DNA of 64,000 nt from Cristatella mucedo (lineage: Eukaryota; Bryozoa; Phylactolaemata; Cristatellidae): contig WPIO01000059.1 of the NCBI GenBank assembly GCA_009760855.2, positions 2,170,001-2,234,000 on the forward strand. Reading direction: 5' to 3'. The notes beneath the pieces are model-generated. The model did no database searches. It had not been told where the DNA came from and worked only from the letters and a program-made list of their open reading frames with translations. Both the position numbers and the translations under genes were made by a program. Positions 32,446 through 61,415 of this stretch are shown here, in pieces (the stretch's first letter is position 1; each line of letters begins with the position of its first letter).

Positions 32446-34312
32446 ACGGCGTATCATGCACAGATAGGAACTGTTCGAAAATGCAAGAGGCAGGCAGTGG
32501 AGCGAGCGCCAGACCCGCAAACGGCCATGGAAACGAGGCTCCTGGAAGCAATGGCCGCCGCGGCCATTTTCAATCCATTCCCACGCCACTGCCGCAGGGC
32601 AGCCACTAAGTGAGTCGCGCAGGACGTAGTTCAGATCGAATTTAGCGCGGCCGTGTCGGGCGACACCAGAAGCGGCTCGCGCCGGGTTTTAAAAATGGCG
32701 CGAGCCGCTCAGATTACTTTGCTAACGTACTGACAAGGAAATGCCCCCGCATTAAGAGCGTAACAAGCGGCCGCTGCTCACTGAAATCAAGTTTCCATCC
32801 ATCCGGGACGCTGAGCGCGCTAGCGAGCTCGGTTGATCTCGTAGCCTTGCGATCAGCGACAGACGATGCGCAGCAAGTCCGCGGTCGCTGTGACGTCATC
32901 TGACGCTCAGCCGCGAGAAGGTCTATGCCGCTCCAGCGGACGCAACGCGGAGCGGAGCGAGAGAGGCACAAGCGAGAATCGGTGCGCAGGCGCCGTGCTG
33001 GGCAACGACTCCGCGCCTCTAGCGGATGTAAGGTGATGCGCCCTCGAACCGGAAGTAGGCACGCTGAATCGCTTGCCACTTCACATCGATTAACGAATCT
33101 AGAGTTTCCTGTGGCCATAGCTGGCTGATATTTCTTAACCGCAGCGAAAGAATTCCGCTTTCCCTTCGACGGCTAAGCAACTGCGTCCTCTCTCTCTCTC
33201 ACTTTCTCTCGCTCGCTCGCTCCCTCTGTCTTTCTCTCGCTCGCTCTCTCGCCATCTTTTATATCGTAAGTTAAGCTCCTCGTTCGAAATTCAACAGAGA
33301 GAGTGAAGCTGTTCTCCATGTCGCTCCGCGTATTAAGTCGCATGCTTCGCCCAACTCGTTGGCCGCCTACGCCTCGGCCTCTTGCTCAGGGGACAGACGG
33401 CGGCGGCGTTGCTCGTAGTGCGGCGTAAGACAAACTTCAGCTGCGTAAGATTTTCATTCGAAATCCGCCGCTTGCGGCGTCGAATGTCAAAGGTCAAACG
33501 GCGACTTCTCTTCGAAGCACCGGCGTCCCCGAGACGTCTCCGAACGCTCCTCGTGAGGCCGCGAGTGACGAATGAGGAATCGCTGTGTAAAATCTAGTCA
33601 CAGTACAAACCTGTCCGCAGCGGCTGGTCTCGGCTCTGGATGATGTAAAGGAGTCGGACGGCAAAAGCTGGCCGAGGGCTTTCCAGCGACTCGGCGGAAG
33701 CTGCGCTGCGGAAGCGGCGCGAACCGCCGGCCGCCTGACTGAACTCCATTCCCAGGAAGCGGTCCCGACCACTGGCTTTCTCATTCATCTAGCTAGCGCG
33801 GCCTCGGTGCCCAACGGGCCACGCTCTCTGCCTAAATGAGGTCGACAGGGGCCGCGGTAGTATAAACAAACGTAGGCAGTTTCAAGTTTTAATGCGACTT
33901 CGTGGCAGTAGTTAAAAGCGGCGCGGCAATTGGCGCCGGCAGTCACATTAATCAGCAATAGACTGGGCTGGCAGGACCGTCGTCGAACTAAGAGCGCCGC
34001 GAGCGGATGCGGCGGCGCACGGATGGCGGCAGCCGGTGGCCACAAAGTCCGCGGTCGTCGCCGCCGGGTCATCGCGGCGCAGAGCGACGAACGGTGCCGG
34101 ACGCGGCGCCGCGGAGCCGCGCGGACGGTTTTTGCCGGCCGCTGCTTCAAGTCAATCTCTGCTCCGCCGGCCGCGCTACGTACGCCGCACCTCACGCGCA
34201 GCGCCTGATTCATGCGACGCCGAATCGAGCCTCAGCTGGGCAGCAGCGGCGGCGGTTGCGGCGGGAAGGAGGAGAGCCGCGCCGCTGCCGCAGCAGTTCG
34301 CTGTACGCCTTC
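32446..34312. other. GC-rich, gene-poor region
   Basis: This begins the GC- and CpG-rich half of the window. CT-rich tracts (33,188-33,250) and many short open frames occur, but I recognise no conserved protein. A CpG-island promoter for an unidentified transcript is possible. Confidence 0.4.
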
Positions 34313-34386
34313 TCGTCGTCGGCTAGTCGTCGGCTAGTCGTCGGCTAGTCGTCGGCTAGTCGTCGGCTAGTCGTCGGCTAGTCGTC
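34313..34386. repeat. 11-bp tandem repeat, about 6 units
   Basis: GTCGTCGGCTA is repeated six times almost without change. Confidence 0.95.
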
Positions 34387-34424
34387 GCGCCGCGTCGCCT
34401 AGCTTAGCTGAGCCTCGACTTAAT

Positions 34425-34740
34425 GATGCTAATATTATCATTGATAAACACATTTATGTAGAGCTCTCGAAGAATTAATTTTCCTCCCCGAGCACACTAG
34501 GAAGGATGGAGAGTTACCGCATCAGCACGGCGAGTGAAAGAGCGGGTTCGCAGTATCGGCGCGCATAAGCGCACTACGGGCTATCCACGGAGACCCAGCG
34601 ACTGCTGCGTGGAACAGGTGCGTTTTAGCTTCTTTTTAAATGCTGTGAATCGGAGGGATGTCGGGACTTCAATCGGGAGTGAGTTCCGCGCTTTGGGAGC
34701 ACGTGAACTACTGGCTGAAGGGACTCTACAGGATTGCTGA
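34425..34740 (-). mobile_element. LINE-A 3' end, GC-shifted old copy
   Basis: Plus-strand order matches the LINE-A 3' end: GATGCTAATATTATCATTGA, CGCGCATAAGCGCACTACGG, GTGCGTTTTAGCTTCTTTTT then AAATGCTGTGAA, GTGAGTTCCGCGCTTTGGGA. Many changes are toward G and C. Confidence 0.7.
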
Positions 34741-35167
34741 GGTCGCTTTGGAGGCTAAGCGAGTTACCAGATTAAGCCGCCGCCGCCGCCGCCGCCGCCG
34801 CCGCACTCGGACGACCGCTCGAATGCACTCAGAGCCCGCCGGAATGGACCGGATACAACGGTCACCGCCTGAGGCCGCTACGTTCCTCACCGGGCGACTC
34901 CACCCGATCCGCCATTGGCTCTAGGGGCCATTTCGTGCCGTCGGCCGCGTACTGTGCGAGTGCCCGAAGCTAGCGATGACCTTAGCGATGACCTTATCTG
35001 GCTAGTCAACCCTAAAAGCTCGACGACGGCGCACAAGCAGCCGCCGGAGCCCTGCCGGACGACAGCCTTCGACGAGCCATTAAGGCGTCACACCTGCCGG
35101 TCGAGAGTTAGCTCACTACAGCCCAGTCGTCGGCTGGCTGGTCCTTGCTCGCTCGTTTGTTGCCGTC

Positions 35168-35300
35168 GAGCTGGTTTGGCCCAGGGGTTGAGGTGCTCGC
35201 CCCGACCAAGGTCTGGCCACAGTCGCGGGCTCGAGCCCCGAGACATGTGTGAAGCTCCTGAAAAGTGATTTAAGTTCTCTTAGAGCGCTATTCAGATTAA
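35168..35300 (+). mobile_element. SINE-2 copy
   Basis: GAGCTGGTTTGGCCCAGGGG, TTGAGGTGCTCGCCCC, then CGGGCTCGAGCCCCGAGACA (B-box), then the hairpin tail GTGATTTAAGTTCTCTTAGA and GCGCTATTCAGATTAATTGT. The tail continues into an AT microsatellite. Confidence 0.85.
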
Positions 35301-35505
35301 TTGTACATATAATTATATATAACAATATAATATTCATATATACATATATATAATACAATATATAATAACATAATATACTGTGTACATATATACAATATAT
35401 ATATATATGCATATATAATATATATATATATATGTGTGTGTGTATATATACATATATATTATATATTGTATATATGTATGTGTATATATATGTATACATA
35501 TTGGT
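35301..35505. repeat. (TA)n/(TATG)n microsatellite
   Basis: About 200 bp of TATATA, CATATA and TGTGTG mixtures, grown from the tail of the SINE-2 copy next to it. Confidence 0.92.
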
Positions 35506-35619
35506 AAGCTACGGCTGTGGTGCGCCGCAAGTACGTACAGCGGAAGTACCTGCACCGGTCGCTCAGCACTGCGCCACCGCCGACGCCAAAGCGTGAAGCA
35601 TCAAGCCCGAAGGCGCCAC

Positions 35620-38340
35620 CATCGTTGCGTAAGAATTGTGGAAGCGAGTTCCACAGTCTAGGACCTGCAGAGCTAAAGCTTCTGTCGCCAACTGTCGTTA
35701 AGCGGAGGAATGGGACAGCTAATTTATTGTCCGCACAGGACCTGAGGGCGCAAACAGGCTGAAACTGATGCAGCAGTTCAGCTAGGTACGAAGGAGCCAA
35801 GCCGTGGCTGGCCTTGTGGGTCAGCGTAAGAACTTTGCTCTGTATCCTTTGCTCAACCGGCAACCATCCTAGCTCTTTCAGCAGAGGTGACACGTGCTCA
35901 AACCGCTGGGACTTGAAGACCGGCCTTGCAGCCATATTCATAGTCAGCTGTAGTGGCATAATAGCTTTCTTTGGCAGCCCAGCCAAAAGGGAATTACAGT
36001 AATCAAGCCGAGACAGAACTAAAAAGCTAGTTAAATTTTTACAGGCCACTGTGGGAGACAGCTTTTAATCTTGGATAGGGATCGGATGTGATGGTTGTAG
36101 AGGCAGTCTTCTGAATGAAGCTTTTGAAATTGAGGCAGCTGTCGAACACGACACCTAAATTTCGAGCACGTGGTGAAGGTCACACAATAGCATCACCTAT
36201 TAGAGCAGCAAAGCCTTTTAATCCAGCCACACGCTTAGGGTGTCCTATGAGCAGCAGTTCGGTTTTATCGTCATTTAATTTCAGGAAGTTTTCCGACATC
36301 CAGGATCGAATATCGGCAAGGCAAGCATTCAGTTTCTCGGTTGCTGCAGCAGATTCCGACTGTTTGAATGACAAATACAACTGAGTATCGTCAGCATCGA
36401 AGTGTTATCCTATTCCATGTGCCTTAATCACTTTTCCCAGAGGTTGCGTATAAATGGAGAACAGCAAGGGACCGAGTACAGACCCTGGAGGGACTCCACA
36501 GGTGACCCTTCTCATGTCTGAGACCTGACCCCCACACGACACGGATTGAACACGATCAGACAAGTAGGATTTAAACCACGCCAGTGCTTCGTCTGCCAGA
36601 CCGATCGTTGTTCTCAATCGTTCAAGCGGAACTTCGTGATCAATGGTGTAGAAGGCAGCAGACAGATCTAGCAGAGCTAGGGCAGTGACATTCCCGTCGA
36701 CGTTGCCACGTAGAATGTCATTGTTAACACGGAGGTGTGCAGTTTCAGTAGAGTGCTGCCTCGTGAACCTTTATTGAAATGTTTCTGACATTCCATTATT
36801 TTCAATATGTTCAACTAGCTGCTTAGCAACAATCTTTTTTAAGAATCTTTGATAAGAACGGAAGAAGGGAAACTGGGCAAGAGTTTGCTAGGACCTCAGT
36901 GTCTAATCCAGGCTTTTTAAGAATAGGTCTAACGATTGCCGATTTGAAGGACTTGGGGACGACCCCTTTTCCCAAAGGAGCATTAAAATCTTGGTTGGCA
37001 GGGCTAAGTGGTCTGCAAGTGAAGACCACAGAGATGAAGGCATAGGGTCTTCAGGAGACGAGCTCTTTTCGCTAGACCTTATTAGGCAGCCACATCACAT
37101 GCAGAAACATTGGAGAGCCTTTTAAGGAAGGTCACAGGTTGAGGAATGGCGATTGCTTTGGTCTGAGGGGGCTTAATGGAGGCATGAATGTGCACAATTT
37201 TTTAGTAAAGAAAGCTGAAAACGTTTCGGCTGAGCCCTTAATATCTGGGGATTCAGACCTCACAGCATTGGCCAGTAAATGGTTTACTGTCTTACAAATC
37301 TGTTTAGTGTCCGACTGGCAGTAATTCAGCTTTCTAATGAAATAGAAGCCCTGGTTTTTTTACGCTTTCGGGTGTAAACTCGAAGGAAGTCTTTAAAATT
37401 GACTAGATCTGATAAAGCGAACGCGAGCATGCTTGTCAAGAGCACTCCTGAGTGTCATGTTCATCGCATCAGTGAGGGTATCGAGGCTGCCGGTCAAGTC
37501 TGAATGCAGATCAAGAAGACCTGCATCACAAACAGATTTCAAAATCTTGTTCATGTCAATGCTTTGGAAGTTACGTCGTTTAGCAAATTCGACATTGCCC
37601 TGTACGTACGAGGGAGCAGGAACAGTAAACGAGACCGAACAATTATCTGAGAGGGTCAGTGGGCACACCACAAAATCAGTGGGGAGGACATCCTTAGTGA
37701 TCACGAGATCTAGGATGTGGCCACCGACGTGGGTGCTATAATTAACGTGTTGGGCCAAACCAAAATTCTCCAGACAGTCAAGAAATGAGCGGACCTGGCT
37801 GTTGCTAGGGTTGTCAACGTGAATATTGAAGTCTCCTACAATCAGTAGCGGCCTGTCACACACAAATATTTTAGCGAGGAACTCTGAAAACTCCTCTATA
37901 AACAAGTTTAGACTGCCAGAAAGAGGCCGGTATATCGCAACAGTGAGAGGCATTGTCTTTGATGAAGACCTGATAGCAACCGATTCAAACGATGACCCAT
38001 GCGAGAAACTGCACATTTTATAGCCAAACGATTCGCGAACAACAATTGCAACCCAGCCACCAACCTTGTCAGAACGCATGGACTGATAGAATGAGAACCC
38101 GGGTGGGGTGGTCTCGGAAATACAGCTACTGGAACGAGGCGTCATCCAGGTTTCGGTAAGCAGAAATGCATCTAGCATCTCCTGGACCACCAGATCGCGG
38201 ATAAGTTACCCTTTGGTTTTTAGCGAGCGGACATTTTGTAGGCGGAATTTAAGAGGCTGTCAAACAACTGGGCGACGACGATGAAGTGGCTTGTATTCTC
38301 TACCGTCGGCGTCGAGAGTGAGTATCTGCCCCCTCCCCGG
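35620..38340 (-). mobile_element. LINE-B, longest copy (endonuclease plus RT)
   Basis: Minus-strand element with the full order of a jockey/CR1-superfamily ORF2. The APE endonuclease is open from 38,190 to 37,393: FLLTETWMTPRSSS, VAIYRPLSGSLN, PLLIVGDFNIHVDNPSNS, HVGGHILDLVI, PLTLSDNCSVSF, which hold the usual E, D/N and SDH-like catalytic blocks. RT follows: [15 protein letters not shown] (36,823-37,029), GVPPGSVLGPLLFSIY (36,405-36,617; the usual PQG is PPG here), HFDADDTQLYLSF-like text just below 36,405, then the thumb and the C-terminus to 35,630. A TAA at 36,405-36,407 and several frameshifts disable it. The 3' end was lost at about 35,620, where unrelated GC-rich sequence begins. Confidence 0.92.
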
Positions 38341-41300
38341 ATAATTCACACCGGCGCGCGCTGACTAGCTTGGCAGCTTCGAGTGACTCTGCTCGCTGTT
38401 ACATCCTTTTTAGACTCGCTGTCGCACTCTTTCCGAGCTGCTGCTGCTGCAGCCACTGCGAAAGCTGCGCAGTGTCAATCAGCGACGCGGAACGCACGTG
38501 TCGGAGGAAACAGCTACCATGGAAACAGCTGACCACTGCTGCGTGGGCGCCACCAAGTCTCGTAGACCAATAGATCGCGTAGACGCATTTTATCGTGTGT
38601 GCAGGGTTAACAAACCATAACAGCTGTTGAGAAGTTTGAAACCCCCGCTTCATCGGGAAAGCGGCGCGATCGGTAGTCTCGCACAGCAAGCCGAGCTGAA
38701 TTTAAATCCTTCTGACGCTTGCGCAAAGTCCGTCGCTCTACCATCTATGCACGGACGAATCGGCGCATCAGCGGTCGCGATCGCGATCGTGGCGCCTAAA
38801 CATGGCGCCCACAGGCAGACTTTGCGATTGCGGAGACACTATGCGAGAGACACTATGCGACACTCAGCTGCTCTTCGTCCGAGGGGTCTGCTGGCGTAGC
38901 TCGGCCGCCGAGGCAGCCATTCGAGCTACCGCGCCACCTGTCGGTCGCGATCCTCCGAGTTGAGACGATCGCCCAAGACGCAGAGCTCCGCCACACAAAG
39001 GCCTCTCCTAACCACTCGACGCCCCAAGCGGTACTTCCGCCAGACAGCCGCGCGAGCGCTCGGGCGGCGGGCTCGCGCGCGCCCGCTTGGCGGAGCGCCG
39101 CTGCCGCGCAGGTTCGAGCGGCATCTCAAGTCCGTTCGGGTGGAGCGCTACTCCACGGCTCGGCGCCGCCGCCGCCGCGCCGCGCCGCCTCGTCCCGCGG
39201 CGATGCCTGACGCATTGACTCTGGCCCGCGAGCGCCAATCGCCAAAGCTCACGCCGCGTCGCATTAATTCATCAGCGACAGATTGCTGAAACAATGCTCC
39301 GGGGGGCCGCTCGCGAAGGGCTCGCAGGACTGCGGGCAGGTGCGGTGCGCAACCCTGAACTGCACTAGCTAAAGGGACGGCCGGGCCTAGGAGGACGATG
39401 AATAGGCAATGTACTGCGGGGGAACAGCGAGCAGAAAGAGCCAATCGGCGGTAGGCGAGGCAAGAGAAACGCGGAAGGGGAGGAAGGACGAAAAGAGGTA
39501 AGGAGAACGAGAGCTAAGCGTAGGACGGGAAGAGATGGGGAGACGATTCCTGGGTAGAAGGAGAATGATAAAAGAGAGAGCCGACTGCAGTCTTATCGCA
39601 GCAGTCGACGAATCGTCGCCGGAAGGCAGCCGCTCCGTCCAATCAGAATGCAGCCGATCCGTCCAATCAGTTCACGTCGACCTTACGAGCTGCGACATGA
39701 GCCGGCTTCCGCTCACGGCTCGCAGAATTTGGCGTGGGAAAATAAAAAAAAATTCACTCAAGCCTCTCTGTCTGTCGTTTCCCAAAGCCTAGCGGCTTTG
39801 GTGCTTGTATTGGTGACGTGATTTCGACCTATTGGGCTAGCTCGAAACGATAACCGACGATTCGCGGTGCGAGCTTGAAACGAGCTCGCAATGCGGGTCT
39901 GATAATTAAAAATCGAGTACGAAAGTCAAGACAAGACTCTATTATCTATAGTTAACCTGTTCGCATAAACGCGGTGGCAAGACTGCACCCAGCCGCCAGC
40001 GAGCATTCCGGAAGTTGCGCAGCGCTCCGAAGCCCAGCCACCTGTCGAATACCCAGCCGCTTCGCTACGCTGGAGCAGCGGAGATTCCGGAACGATCGCT
40101 GGAGTGCGCCAAGCTGCGCGGCAGGAGCTGCGCGGCAGGAGCGGGTTACTCAGAGCTGCGGTCGACTCGCTTTCTGAGCTCTTTACGGACGGCGAGCGTC
40201 AAATGAAAAAGGTGGCGGCTGGAAGCTGCCGCTGGAGCATTCGTCGCATCGGCTCAGCGCTCAGCGCTCCGTTCGTTTCGCCGCTCTGCGCAGGAGACCT
40301 GCGTCTGCGGGCTGTGCGCCGACGGAAGCAAAACTTCTGCAGCTGTAAGGCTCGACGGCGAGTCAAAGTTACCTCGTCGCTCGCACACGCCTTCAAAGGG
40401 GTAGCGCAGGCTTGAAAAGGCCAAGGACGTCCAAGCAAACTGGCTGCGCGCGCCGCGCTCTTCGACGCTCAGAGCAGCTCAGCGGCGAATTCGTCCCTCG
40501 CCAAACACTGTTGAGAGTCCGCCTGGTCCGCGCTCCGATCCGACTGCGCGAGCTTTTTTCGCGACTACTGCGCCGCGTCATCTTACCGCCGCTCTGCATT
40601 TTCAAGCTGGCGCTCCGCAGATTTTCCCCCCTTTTTTTTGCTCGGAACGAAGGTCGCCCTTTGAAGAAGTAGGTCCGGCCCGCAGCGGCCGCGACCTTGC
40701 GAAGCGGCGCGTTTGAGCTCCGCTCGCTGCGCTGCTCTCGGGTGCCGATGTCACTTGTTCACCCGTGTTTGCTTTGGCGAGCGAAGCTTCCGAAAAGTTG
40801 ATATCCTGGCGAACAGGAGAACGATGTTATTCAACGCGCCTCGCAGCATGGGGCTAACTGCATGTTTTCACAAGAGCCGTCTAATGACATTCTTACGCTG
40901 GCGCGGACCGTTCGCCAGCGCCAGCGGTTGAAAGATTATCCCAATTATAGCGACTGCGAGCTTTCAGAATTTCCTGCCGCGGCCTTGCCAGCTCGCCGAC
41001 TGTACCGTGAATAATTAGCTTCGCTCGCGGGCGGGACGCGCACAGCTGCCACCTCCCCGCCGCTAGAGGGCAGCGCGCCACGACCGTTCGCGCTCGCGTA
41101 AGGAGCGCTCGGACCTCGCGTGCTCACTCCCCCCTCCGCTACGTCGACTTTGAGCTACGTCGCCGCGTCGCGTCCCCTCTCATTGAGCTGCGTCGCCGCG
41201 TCGCGTCGCCGGCGGCCGAGCGAGCTGAGCTAGAGGACCGCGGAAGTGGGCCCGACGCGGCGCTCCCGCCCCAGCGAACGCGAATGGCGGATTTGTGCGA

Positions 41301-42058
41301 AAGTGTACATTGCAGCGTGACCGGACGCCTGCGGCCCGGCGGCGGCGGCGGTCACGCTCGCGTTTGCGTCGCAGGAGGCTTCCGCTCGAACCGCGCTCCC
41401 GAAGACAGCGGCCGTGCTTCGTCTTCCGGACGGACAAGGACTCACCCCGACGCTCGCCGATCGTCCGGCGAGCGAGCAGAGGACGCAGAGACAGCGATTC
41501 CTCTACTCGCTTGCGCGATACAGCGACTCCTCGCGCTGGGTACGAGCGCGCCGAGATAGCGAGGGTAGCAGCAGACGCTCGTCGCTGCACGCACGCTAAG
41601 CGCCCGTCGCCGCCGCGAGAGCGAGAGCGAGCGTGCGCACTCGCGGCGGCGACGGCGGCCGATTTCGCTCAGCCGAATCGCTCGCTCTGCCCTCCCGACC
41701 TTCGCTTCGGCGGCGGCGGCGGCGGTGGCGGCGGCTTAATCGAGGTGCTGCAGCCGTCGCATGCGACGCCGGCGCCGCCGCGCGCCGGCGTCGCCCGCAG
41801 CGGTGCTCGCAGCGACGCCGGGCGCGCGAGCGTCCGTCGAGCTCCGCCCCGACGCTCCGCCGGCGCCGAATTTAGCGTCCGCGCGCCGACCGGACGCCGC
41901 CGCCGCCGCCGCCCCGCCCGGGCTCTTCCGTCGACGCCTAAAGCGGCGCGACCAATGGGATTCGCTCGGCCGTTCGTAACAGGTGCCGCTCCGCCGCCGC
42001 CGAGCGCCGCAGTCTCGTCGATCTCTGCGCGAGGCGCCGCGCGCAGCCCGCGAGCAGA
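38341..42058. other. GC/CpG-rich region upstream of the APCDD1-like gene
   Basis: Nearly 3.7 kb of CpG-dense DNA without a recognisable protein. It probably includes the promoter of the gene starting at 42,059 as a CpG-island type. Open frames on both strands are Arg/Ala/Ser-rich and are what such composition yields by chance. I did not find a convincing TATA box. Confidence 0.45.
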
Positions 42059-56281
<14,223 letters not shown>

Positions 56282-56544
56282 CCCGGCCCCGGCGGCGGCG
56301 GCGGACGACTTGCGCTTCCGACGGTCCCTGCTTCCGGCCGCTGCCTCCGTGACCGGAAGAGAGCGGGACGAAGGCTGCTGCCACCGATGCAGAGGTTGGG
56401 CGGCAGCTCCGTTGGGCCAGCTCCCAGCGCCGCGCCATCGTCAGAGCTCCTATCACGTGCTGACCTTAGATCACGTGCTGCAAAGTCTAGGTCTTCCGCT
56501 TCCGGTCCCTGGCGACTTCGTCGGCACCTCGATCCTCGAGAGAG

Positions 56545-56549
56545 TGAGA

Positions 56550-56595
<46 letters not shown>
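56545..56595. repeat. (GA)n microsatellite
   Basis: About 50 bp of GAGAGA, within or just after the APCDD1 3' flank. A repeated CCTCGATCCTCGAGAGA stands on both sides (56,527 and 56,610), which suggests it was duplicated with the repeat. Confidence 0.95.
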
Positions 56596-58621
<2,026 letters not shown>

Positions 58622-58792
58622 CTCAAGCCGTGATGGCACACTAGTTAAGACGGTTGCTTATCATGACCTCGGTCCCGAGGTCGTGGGTTCGAATCCTGCG
58701 GTGGGCGATCCTTTATTGCCCTTGCAAGCGCTGATGATAGCTGTAAAGGCTCTTCTGTCGTTATGCAAATGAGCCTATTAAATCAGCTATAA
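58622..58792 (+). mobile_element. SINE-1 copy
   Basis: CAAGCCGTGATGGCACACTA, GTTAAGACGGTTGC, CCGAGGTCGTGGGTTCGAAT, TCCTGCGGTGGGCGATCC, GATAGCTGTAAAGGCTCTTC, GAGCCTATTAAATCAGCTAT. Complete. Confidence 0.92.
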
Positions 58793-58905
58793 TTGTATAC
58801 AACTAAGAGGAACGTACGCCGCTTGCCATTCTGAGAGGCAAGCTGTTTGCGACAGCGACTCTATGCGAACGGTGAGACGACGCTACGTACGTACATATAC
58901 TTACA

Positions 58906-59072
58906 TACTAGCTGATTTAACAACCTCTTTTGTATAGCGACAGAAGAGCCTTATCGGCTGTCCCCAACCGGTTTTGCGGTTGGCAAAAAAGAATCTTCTA
59001 ACTGCGGAATTCGAACCCTCAACCTGGGCAGTGTAGAGCGAGCACCTTACCTCCTGAGCTAACGCGGTTCAG
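58906..59072 (-). mobile_element. SINE-1-related copy with different tRNA head
   Basis: The minus strand begins GAACCGCGTTAGCTCAGGAG then GTAAGGTGCTCGCTCTACAC and GGTTCGAATTCCGC, then the SINE-1 3' body and CAAAAGAGGTTGTTAAATCA. The TAGCTCAGGAGG head is closer to a real tRNA (TRGCTCAGTNGG A-box) than the other copies, so it might represent a younger subfamily or a different source tRNA. It makes a convergent pair with the copy at 58,622. Confidence 0.85.
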
Positions 59073-59584
59073 TTTTAATTAGGATTCTTCTTGTCTACGT
59101 TCATTGGCTATCGATCGCTTCGAGTTGCTTCGCCCGTTTTACAGCTGCACATGCGGAAAATGATGTGCTGTAATTAGCGCTTTTTTAATTACATCCCCTC
59201 CATGTTTGGCCACAGAGGCTTTGGACCAAAAAGGGACTCGAGGAAATCGGTAGGTCACGTGCTGCAAAGCAGCGATACACACTACAATCAATCTTTAGCT
59301 AGACTTAACGCAGTCGGATGTGGGCTGCGCGTCGCGTCGGCCGACGGCTAGCGCCCGACGTCCAATCGGGCGTCCGCACGGCGTTTTGGTCAAGTTGTGA
59401 CGCAGCGCTCTCTATTCTTATGCGTAATTATAATTATGGTGTTAACAATAGGTTTTTTGAGATTCCTGAGAAGCCAAGGCAAGAGGCAAGAAAATCCCTC
59501 TCGCGAACGGCTTAATTACCTAAGCTAAGCGGTAACGCGCTTAGGACAGCCGCCAGCAGTAGAGTACTTCAGAAGTCGCCGGGT

Positions 59585-59720
59585 CTTAGCCCAGGAGGTG
59601 GAAGGTGTCTCGCTCTTCACGATCCAGGGGTCGTGGGTTCGAGTTCTGCAGCCGGGCCAACGTCCTGCGTTGCCTACTGCAGGCAGCGGCGATAGACGCT
59701 GAGCTTGATGCTAAATAAAT
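59585..59720 (+). mobile_element. SINE-1-like variant
   Basis: CTTAGCCCAGGAGGTGGAAG, GATCCAGGGGTCGTGGGTTC, GAGTTCTGCAGCCGGGC (B-box), then GGCAGCGGCGATAGACGCTG. The head and B-box are tRNA-like; the tail departs from SINE-1 and ends in AAATAAATGCAG. Confidence 0.6.
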
Positions 59721-60944
59721 GCAGACGCTCAGCCTACCCGCTGAGCATCTGCATTTACCACTTAGCGAGACCTCTGACCTCTGACGCTGCACTGTCCACG
59801 CGAGTCGAATAGCTACGTTTACGTTTACGGAATAGCTACGTTTGACTAGAGAATCAAAGACGCAGCAAGGGGAAGTCCAAATCGCAATGAAACCAAATGT
59901 ACAGAGCGCGACCCGATAGGCCGAATCCGCCTGTATCCGCCTGCCGCTTGCTGCCTTTGCAATAAAATGCACTGCACCCTCAGTTTCTCAGTTTGCAGCC
60001 GTCTGGAAGGAATCGTCAGAAGAAAGATCTTGAATGCTCAATGGCTGACAGAAATCTAAGCCGTTCGGAGACGCTGCGCTGACACCGCGCGTGCTGTTGA
60101 GGGCGTGCTCTGCGGGCATGTGCTGCATCAGCCAAGCACGCTGCCCAGTGCAGCCTTCCAAATTATTGCCAAGTGTTTCTCACTTACTTGGAGGAGTCAT
60201 TTCCCCGTTGCACGTTGTGCACGTCACCTCTCGTTTGACAGCCTCTCCGGTCACTTCCGGGCACTTCCGCACACGTTCCTGCTTAGGAACAAGATCTACA
60301 GTCACTTCCGCTGTACGGGTCACCTCACGCTCTGAGCAATTCGCGTCGACTTGCATGTTTCTAATTTGCTTAAATTAATCAGCGATATGTCGACGGACGC
60401 CGCTCGCCGGCCCGTCCGCCGGGGCGCCCACAGGCAACTTTCCCTCTTGCCCACCATACCAGCTCCCCGCGTGCTTGCCCTAGGATCCGACCCCGGGCCT
60501 CGCCTCGCGAGCTGGACGGCTGCAACAGCTCGCCGACTCAAGTCGTTCTTCCTTGCGGCGACGGCCGAAGCTGACTGCTCTCGGCTCGAGAGTGAGGTGG
60601 AAATACGAGGCCGAAAGACACCGAGCACTGTAGGCTACGCTGCCGCGCCCTGCATGCTGCGCTGCTTCGCTGACTGCGACGCTGACGCTGCGCTGACTGC
60701 TCTCGCTGACGCTGCGCTGACGCGCACTGTACGCTGCGCTGCCGCGCCCTGGACGCTGACACGCAGCCTCATTGATCCGTTCTCGATCTCGTCAGAGCGT
60801 GGGGCGGCGGGGGATGACGTGTTTATCCCCACCTGGAAAAGGAGAAACGAATCACTGCCGGGCCGTCGTTGCTACCTAATAGCGGAGCCAATTGATGTCC
60901 GCTTAAAAATGACTCATTCGGTTTTAGCATTAAGTGAATCCCTG

Positions 60945-61178
60945 TGATTCGTCCATTGATGTGCTTATGCGTGCCGACACTGTTGCATGCCGCCACTCAC
61001 TACATTTGCAAGCTGACCCTGTGCATGTCACCCCTAACCACGTTGTTCATGTTGTTTATCAAGCACGATACAGCTCACCATTCGACCGTGTTTCCTTTGC
61101 AGCAAATGTAAAGCGCCTAGAAAGATAACGAGTTTTCTGGGGGCGCTTTATCAAATGTGTTATTATTATAATTATTAT
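60945..61178 (+). mobile_element. LINE-A 3' UTR and tail
   Basis: GATTCGTCCATTGATGTGCT, GCGTGCCGACACTGTTGCAT, GTCACCCCTAACCACGTTGT, TTTCCTTTGCAGCAAATGTA, AAGCGCCTAGAAAGATAACG, GGGGGCGCTTTATCAAATGT, then (TTA)n. Well-preserved terminus without any ORF. Confidence 0.9.
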
Positions 61179-61349
61179 TGAGGAATTTGGTTTCTAGGAG
61201 CAGTCCTTTTGCGCGATAAAAGGTAACCAGGCGATTGTACACACTCTTTGAGCGAAACCCAGCATGCGGACCGGTACGCCCCCATGGTGGAGGAGTGGTG
61301 TCGCAGAGCGCGAGTACAGTTAAGATCGAGGTCGGTTGATTAACCCACA

Positions 61350-61415
61350 TTTTATATATATATTATATTATATATATTATATTATAACATATTTATATAT
61401 ATATTATTTTTATAA
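61350..61415. repeat. (TA)n-rich AT tract
   Basis: TATATATATTATATTATATA-type text next to a SINE-1 3' end. Confidence 0.9.

Noticed and set aside
31915-32613. A 232-codon frame with Pro-Glu and Ser-Gln repeats
   Set aside because: It is the hexamer array and CTG repeat read in one frame; no conserved flanks or start context.
39148-39444. A minus-strand frame with a signal-peptide-like start
   Set aside because: It begins with TTG rather than ATG, continues as Arg-rich text and has no recognisable domain.
58906-59072. A real tRNA gene
   Set aside because: A and B boxes exist but the acceptor arm does not pair and the sequence continues into the SINE-1 body; the same holds for all other B-box hits in the window.
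60351-60947. A 198-codon plus-strand frame
   Set aside because: It spans imperfect CTGCGCTGA-type repeats and ends in unrelated sequence next to a LINE tail; no domain seen.
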